DNA of 64,000 nt from NCBI GenBank assembly GCA_023150805.1, contig JAKLKF010000009.1:36908-100907 (forward strand), read 5' to 3'. Each line of letters begins with the position of its first letter. Position 1 is the first letter of the stretch. Positions 62,293 to 64,000 of the stretch are shown here, one piece after another. Made by a program: the position numbers and the translations under genes. Origin of the DNA: Myxococcota bacterium. Its GTDB lineage: Bacteria > Myxococcota_A > UBA796 > UBA2385. A model generated the notes under the pieces. That model was not told where the DNA came from. It saw only the letters and a list, made by a program, of their open reading frames with translations, and made no database searches.

Positions 62293-62318
62293 AGGGTAGC
62301 AGCCCGGCGTGCTACGGT
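62293..62318. promoter_or_regulatory. Back-to-back -10-like elements in a divergent spacer
   Basis: TACCCT on the minus strand (62293-62298) serves the trypco1-like gene and leaves a leader with a Shine-Dalgarno. TACGGT on the plus strand (62313-62318) ends 7 nt before the methyltransferase ATG and has no Shine-Dalgarno. Confidence 0.35.
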
Positions 62319-62325
62319 CCCGCGC

Positions 62326-63123
62326 ATGAGCACCCCCGAGCCCACCTGGTGGACCACCCGGGCGGCCGCGATGGCCGCCATCGACCCAGCCTTCGCCGGC
62401 GAGATCGACCGACTCGCCGAGGACCAGGTCGACCTGGCCGAGCGCCTGCTCCGCCTGCAGCCGGGGGACCGCGCGCTGGACCTGGGCTGCGGCGCCGGCC
62501 GGCACGCGATCCTGCTCCAGGAGCGGGGCTACCACGTGACCGGCCTGGACCTGTCGGGCGAGGTGCTGGAGCTGGCGCGCGCCGCCTGGCAGCGCCGCCA
62601 CGGCGCGGAGGCCGGGCCCCGCTGGGTGCAGGGCGACATGCGCGAGCCGTCGGTGATGGGCCCCTTCGACGTGGTGATGTCGATGGACGCGGCCTTCGGC
62701 GTCTTCCAGGACGACGCGGAGCACCTGGCCGTGCTGGTCGGCGCGGCGGAGCGCCTGGCGCCGGGGGGGCGGCTGCTGGTCGAGGTGCCCAACCCCTACT
62801 TCTGGGCCCGGCACCAGCACACCCGGCACTACCCGCCCGGATCGCTGGCCGCCGACGCCCACATCGTGCGGACCTACCGCTTCGACGCCGACCTGGGCCG
62901 GATCGAGGACCACCTGACCGTCTTCCGCGGCGGCGCCGAGCCCCTGGAGCTGCCGGTGCAGTGGCTGCGCGCCTGGGTCCCCACCGAGCTGAAGGCCCTG
63001 GTCCTGGCCGCCGGCTTCCAGGACGTGCGGGTGGTCGGCATGGACGGGTGGCGCGTGCCGGCCCAGGCGCGGCCCCTGGACCCGGCGAACAGCGCCTTCA
63101 TGTGGGTGCTGGCCCGCGCCTGA
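62326..63123 (+). CDS. Class I SAM-dependent methyltransferase
   Basis: The protein has 265 residues. Motif I is RALDLGCGAGRHAILL; VTGLDLSGEVLELAR and WVQGDMREPSVMGPFDVVMSMDAAFGVF follow in the usual order, then the PGGRLLVEVPNPY strand. The C-terminal half (HYPPGSLAADAHIVRTYRF) resembles small-molecule O- or N-methyltransferases. The substrate is unknown. Confidence 0.85.
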   Translation: MSTPEPTWWTTRAAAMAAIDPAFAGEIDRLAEDQVDLAERLLRLQPGDRALDLGCGAGRHAILLQERGYHVTGLDLSGEVLELARAAWQRRHGAEAGPRWVQGDMREPSVMGPFDVVMSMDAAFGVFQDDAEHLAVLVGAAERLAPGGRLLVEVPNPYFWARHQHTRHYPPGSLAADAHIVRTYRFDADLGRIEDHLTVFRGGAEPLELPVQWLRAWVPTELKALVLAAGFQDVRVVGMDGWRVPAQARPLDPANSAFMWVLARA

Positions 63124-63143
63124 CGACGCGGGGCGTCGCTCCC

Positions 63144-63335
63144 TCAGCCCTCGTCGTCCTTGGCGGCGCCCGGCGTGGGGCGGTTCAGGCGCGCCATCAC
63201 GACCTCGGCCTGCTCGGTCGGCACGCCGGGACGCTCGTAGGGGGTCAGGGTCTCGGGCGCCGGCGCCGAGAACTCGCCGGAGAAGCGGTCGACGACCTTG
63301 CGCACGCGGCGGCCGATGCGGTCGCGCAGTCCCAT
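63144..63335 (-). CDS. Small hypothetical protein
   Basis: The frame has 63 residues (MGLRDRIGRRVRKVVDRFSGEF then an acidic/Pro-rich part). A basic amphipathic N-terminal helix suggests membrane or nucleic-acid contact. No family recognised. It lies between the methyltransferase and the cNMP-binding gene, on the opposite strand to both. Short length makes it uncertain. Confidence 0.5.
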   Translation of the reverse strand: MGLRDRIGRRVRKVVDRFSGEFSAPAPETLTPYERPGVPTEQAEVVMARLNRPTPGAAKDDEG

Positions 63336-63415
63336 GGCGGGCTCCAGCTCGAGGGGGTGCCGGCAGTCTACCCGCGCCGGCGCGCTCCGTCGTGCAGGGT
63401 CGCCGCGCCTGCCCT

Positions 63416-63438
63416 ATGCTCCGACGGCAACGGAGCAT
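63416..63438. promoter_or_regulatory. Inverted repeat at the cNMP-binding gene start
   Basis: ATGCTCCG (63416-63423) and CGGAGCAT (63431-63438) are perfect 8-bp arms with a 7-nt loop, ending 2 nt before the ATG. The left arm overlaps a -10-like TATGCT (63415-63420) and the right arm holds the Shine-Dalgarno GGAG, so it may be an operator or an RNA hairpin that hides the ribosome site. Confidence 0.45.
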
Positions 63439-63440
63439 CC

Positions 63441-63986
63441 ATGGACGCCAGCGACATCACCCTCGAGCAGATCCTCACCTTCCTCCTGGAGGCGCCGCTC
63501 TTCGGCGACCTCTCGCCCGAAGGCATCGCCGACATCGTCAAGATCATGCAGATCCAGCACCTGTCGCCCGGGCAGACCCTGTTCCAGCAGGGGGACGTGG
63601 GCGACGCCTGGTACGTCGTCTTCGACGGCGAGGTGGAGGTCTCCCGCGAGGGGGCCCACCGGCGGATGCGGCCGGTGGCGCGCATGGGGGCCCGCGCCTG
63701 CTTCGGCGAGATGGCCGTGCTCGACGGGTCGCCGCGCTCGGCCACCGTGGAGGCGGTCGAGGAGACGGTGCTGCTCCGCTTCCCCCGCGGCGCCTTCCAG
63801 GAGCTGCTGAGCGAGGGCAACCTGGCGGCGCACCAGCTCGTGCTCGGCATGGCCCGCGTGCTCTGCGAGCGGCAGCGGCGGCTGACCGGCGAGGTGCACG
63901 GCATGCTGGACGACAGCGAGGAGGATCCGGCGACCATCCGGCGCCGGATGCAGCGCCTGGTCGACGCCTACCAGGTCTCGGAGTGA
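63441..63986 (+). CDS. Cyclic-nucleotide-binding-domain protein
   Basis: The 181-residue protein is mostly one CRP-type cNMP-binding domain: APLFGDLSPEGIADIVKIMQ, LFQQGDVGDAWYVVFDGEVEV, and the phosphate-binding cassette FGEMAVLDGSPRSATVEA with Glu and Arg in place. There is no HTH, so it is not a CRP-type transcription factor alone; the C-terminal part is a helix with DDSEEDPATIRRRM. It could regulate a partner protein. It is the last gene of the window. Confidence 0.85.
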   Translation: MDASDITLEQILTFLLEAPLFGDLSPEGIADIVKIMQIQHLSPGQTLFQQGDVGDAWYVVFDGEVEVSREGAHRRMRPVARMGARACFGEMAVLDGSPRSATVEAVEETVLLRFPRGAFQELLSEGNLAAHQLVLGMARVLCERQRRLTGEVHGMLDDSEEDPATIRRRMQRLVDAYQVSE

Positions 63987-64000
63987 CGGCGGCCCCGTGA

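Overview
The window is about 64 kb of very GC-rich DNA (by eye near 70% G+C or above), densely packed with 57 protein genes on both strands. I found no rRNA, tRNA, insertion sequence, prophage or CRISPR array. The gene mix suggests a Gram-negative Myxococcota-like (former deltaproteobacterial) bacterium. It includes Ser/Thr protein kinases with PEGA domains, an FHA-GAF sigma54 activator, many lipoproteins with Asp/Thr/Gly-rich tethers, outer-membrane barrels, Tat genes and HTTM and NodU-type proteins. The lineage call is inference; no marker gene decides it.

Layout. 1-5.4 kb: a DnaQ-like exonuclease (cut by the window edge), a PHP-domain lipoprotein, a porin-like barrel and small secreted proteins. 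5.6-9.8 kb: a double-domain HtrA/Nma111-like protease, then an HTTM membrane protein with its partner. 9.8-12.7 kb: glutaryl-CoA dehydrogenase divergent from a class III aminotransferase. 12.7-20.8 kb: membrane spermidine-synthase-like protein, HEAT protein, surE-dedA, apt, and an FHA-GAF-sigma54 regulator / secreted protein / coaE operon. 21-26 kb: a two-HTH histone-H1-like protein, two surface proteins and a PEGA Ser/Thr kinase. 26-31.4 kb: a PpsR-type regulator, an SCP2-like protein with a CoA transferase, and membrane proteins.

31.6-41.3 kb is the metabolic core: lon, then biotin carboxylase, biotin carrier, mutA, mutB and meaB in one direction. This fits a propionyl-CoA to succinyl-CoA route, with the carboxyltransferase (beta) subunit not in the window. 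41.3-44.8 kb: tatBC, a class IV aminotransferase and a DUF362 protein. 44.9-48.9 kb: NamZ-type muramidase and tldD-tldE. 49-53 kb: a barrel protein, a RegB/RegA-type redox two-component pair, and a divergent YtkA-like lipoprotein plus barrel pair. 53-59.5 kb: adhesin-like barrel, GT-C-like membrane protein, NodU-type carbamoyltransferase, repeat lipoprotein. 59.5-64 kb: kinase-like pseudoenzyme, DUF374 acyltransferase, trypco1-like protein, methyltransferase and a cNMP-binding protein.

No stretch longer than about 300 bases lacks a gene; the largest gap is 14720-14991 (272 nt). Two features of expression stand out. Genes inside operons are joined by ATGA, GTGA or TGATG overlaps. Several operon-head genes have a TANNNT hexamer 6-9 nt before the start codon and no Shine-Dalgarno, which suggests leaderless mRNAs. 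Convergent genes are often separated by long GC hairpins without U-tracts.
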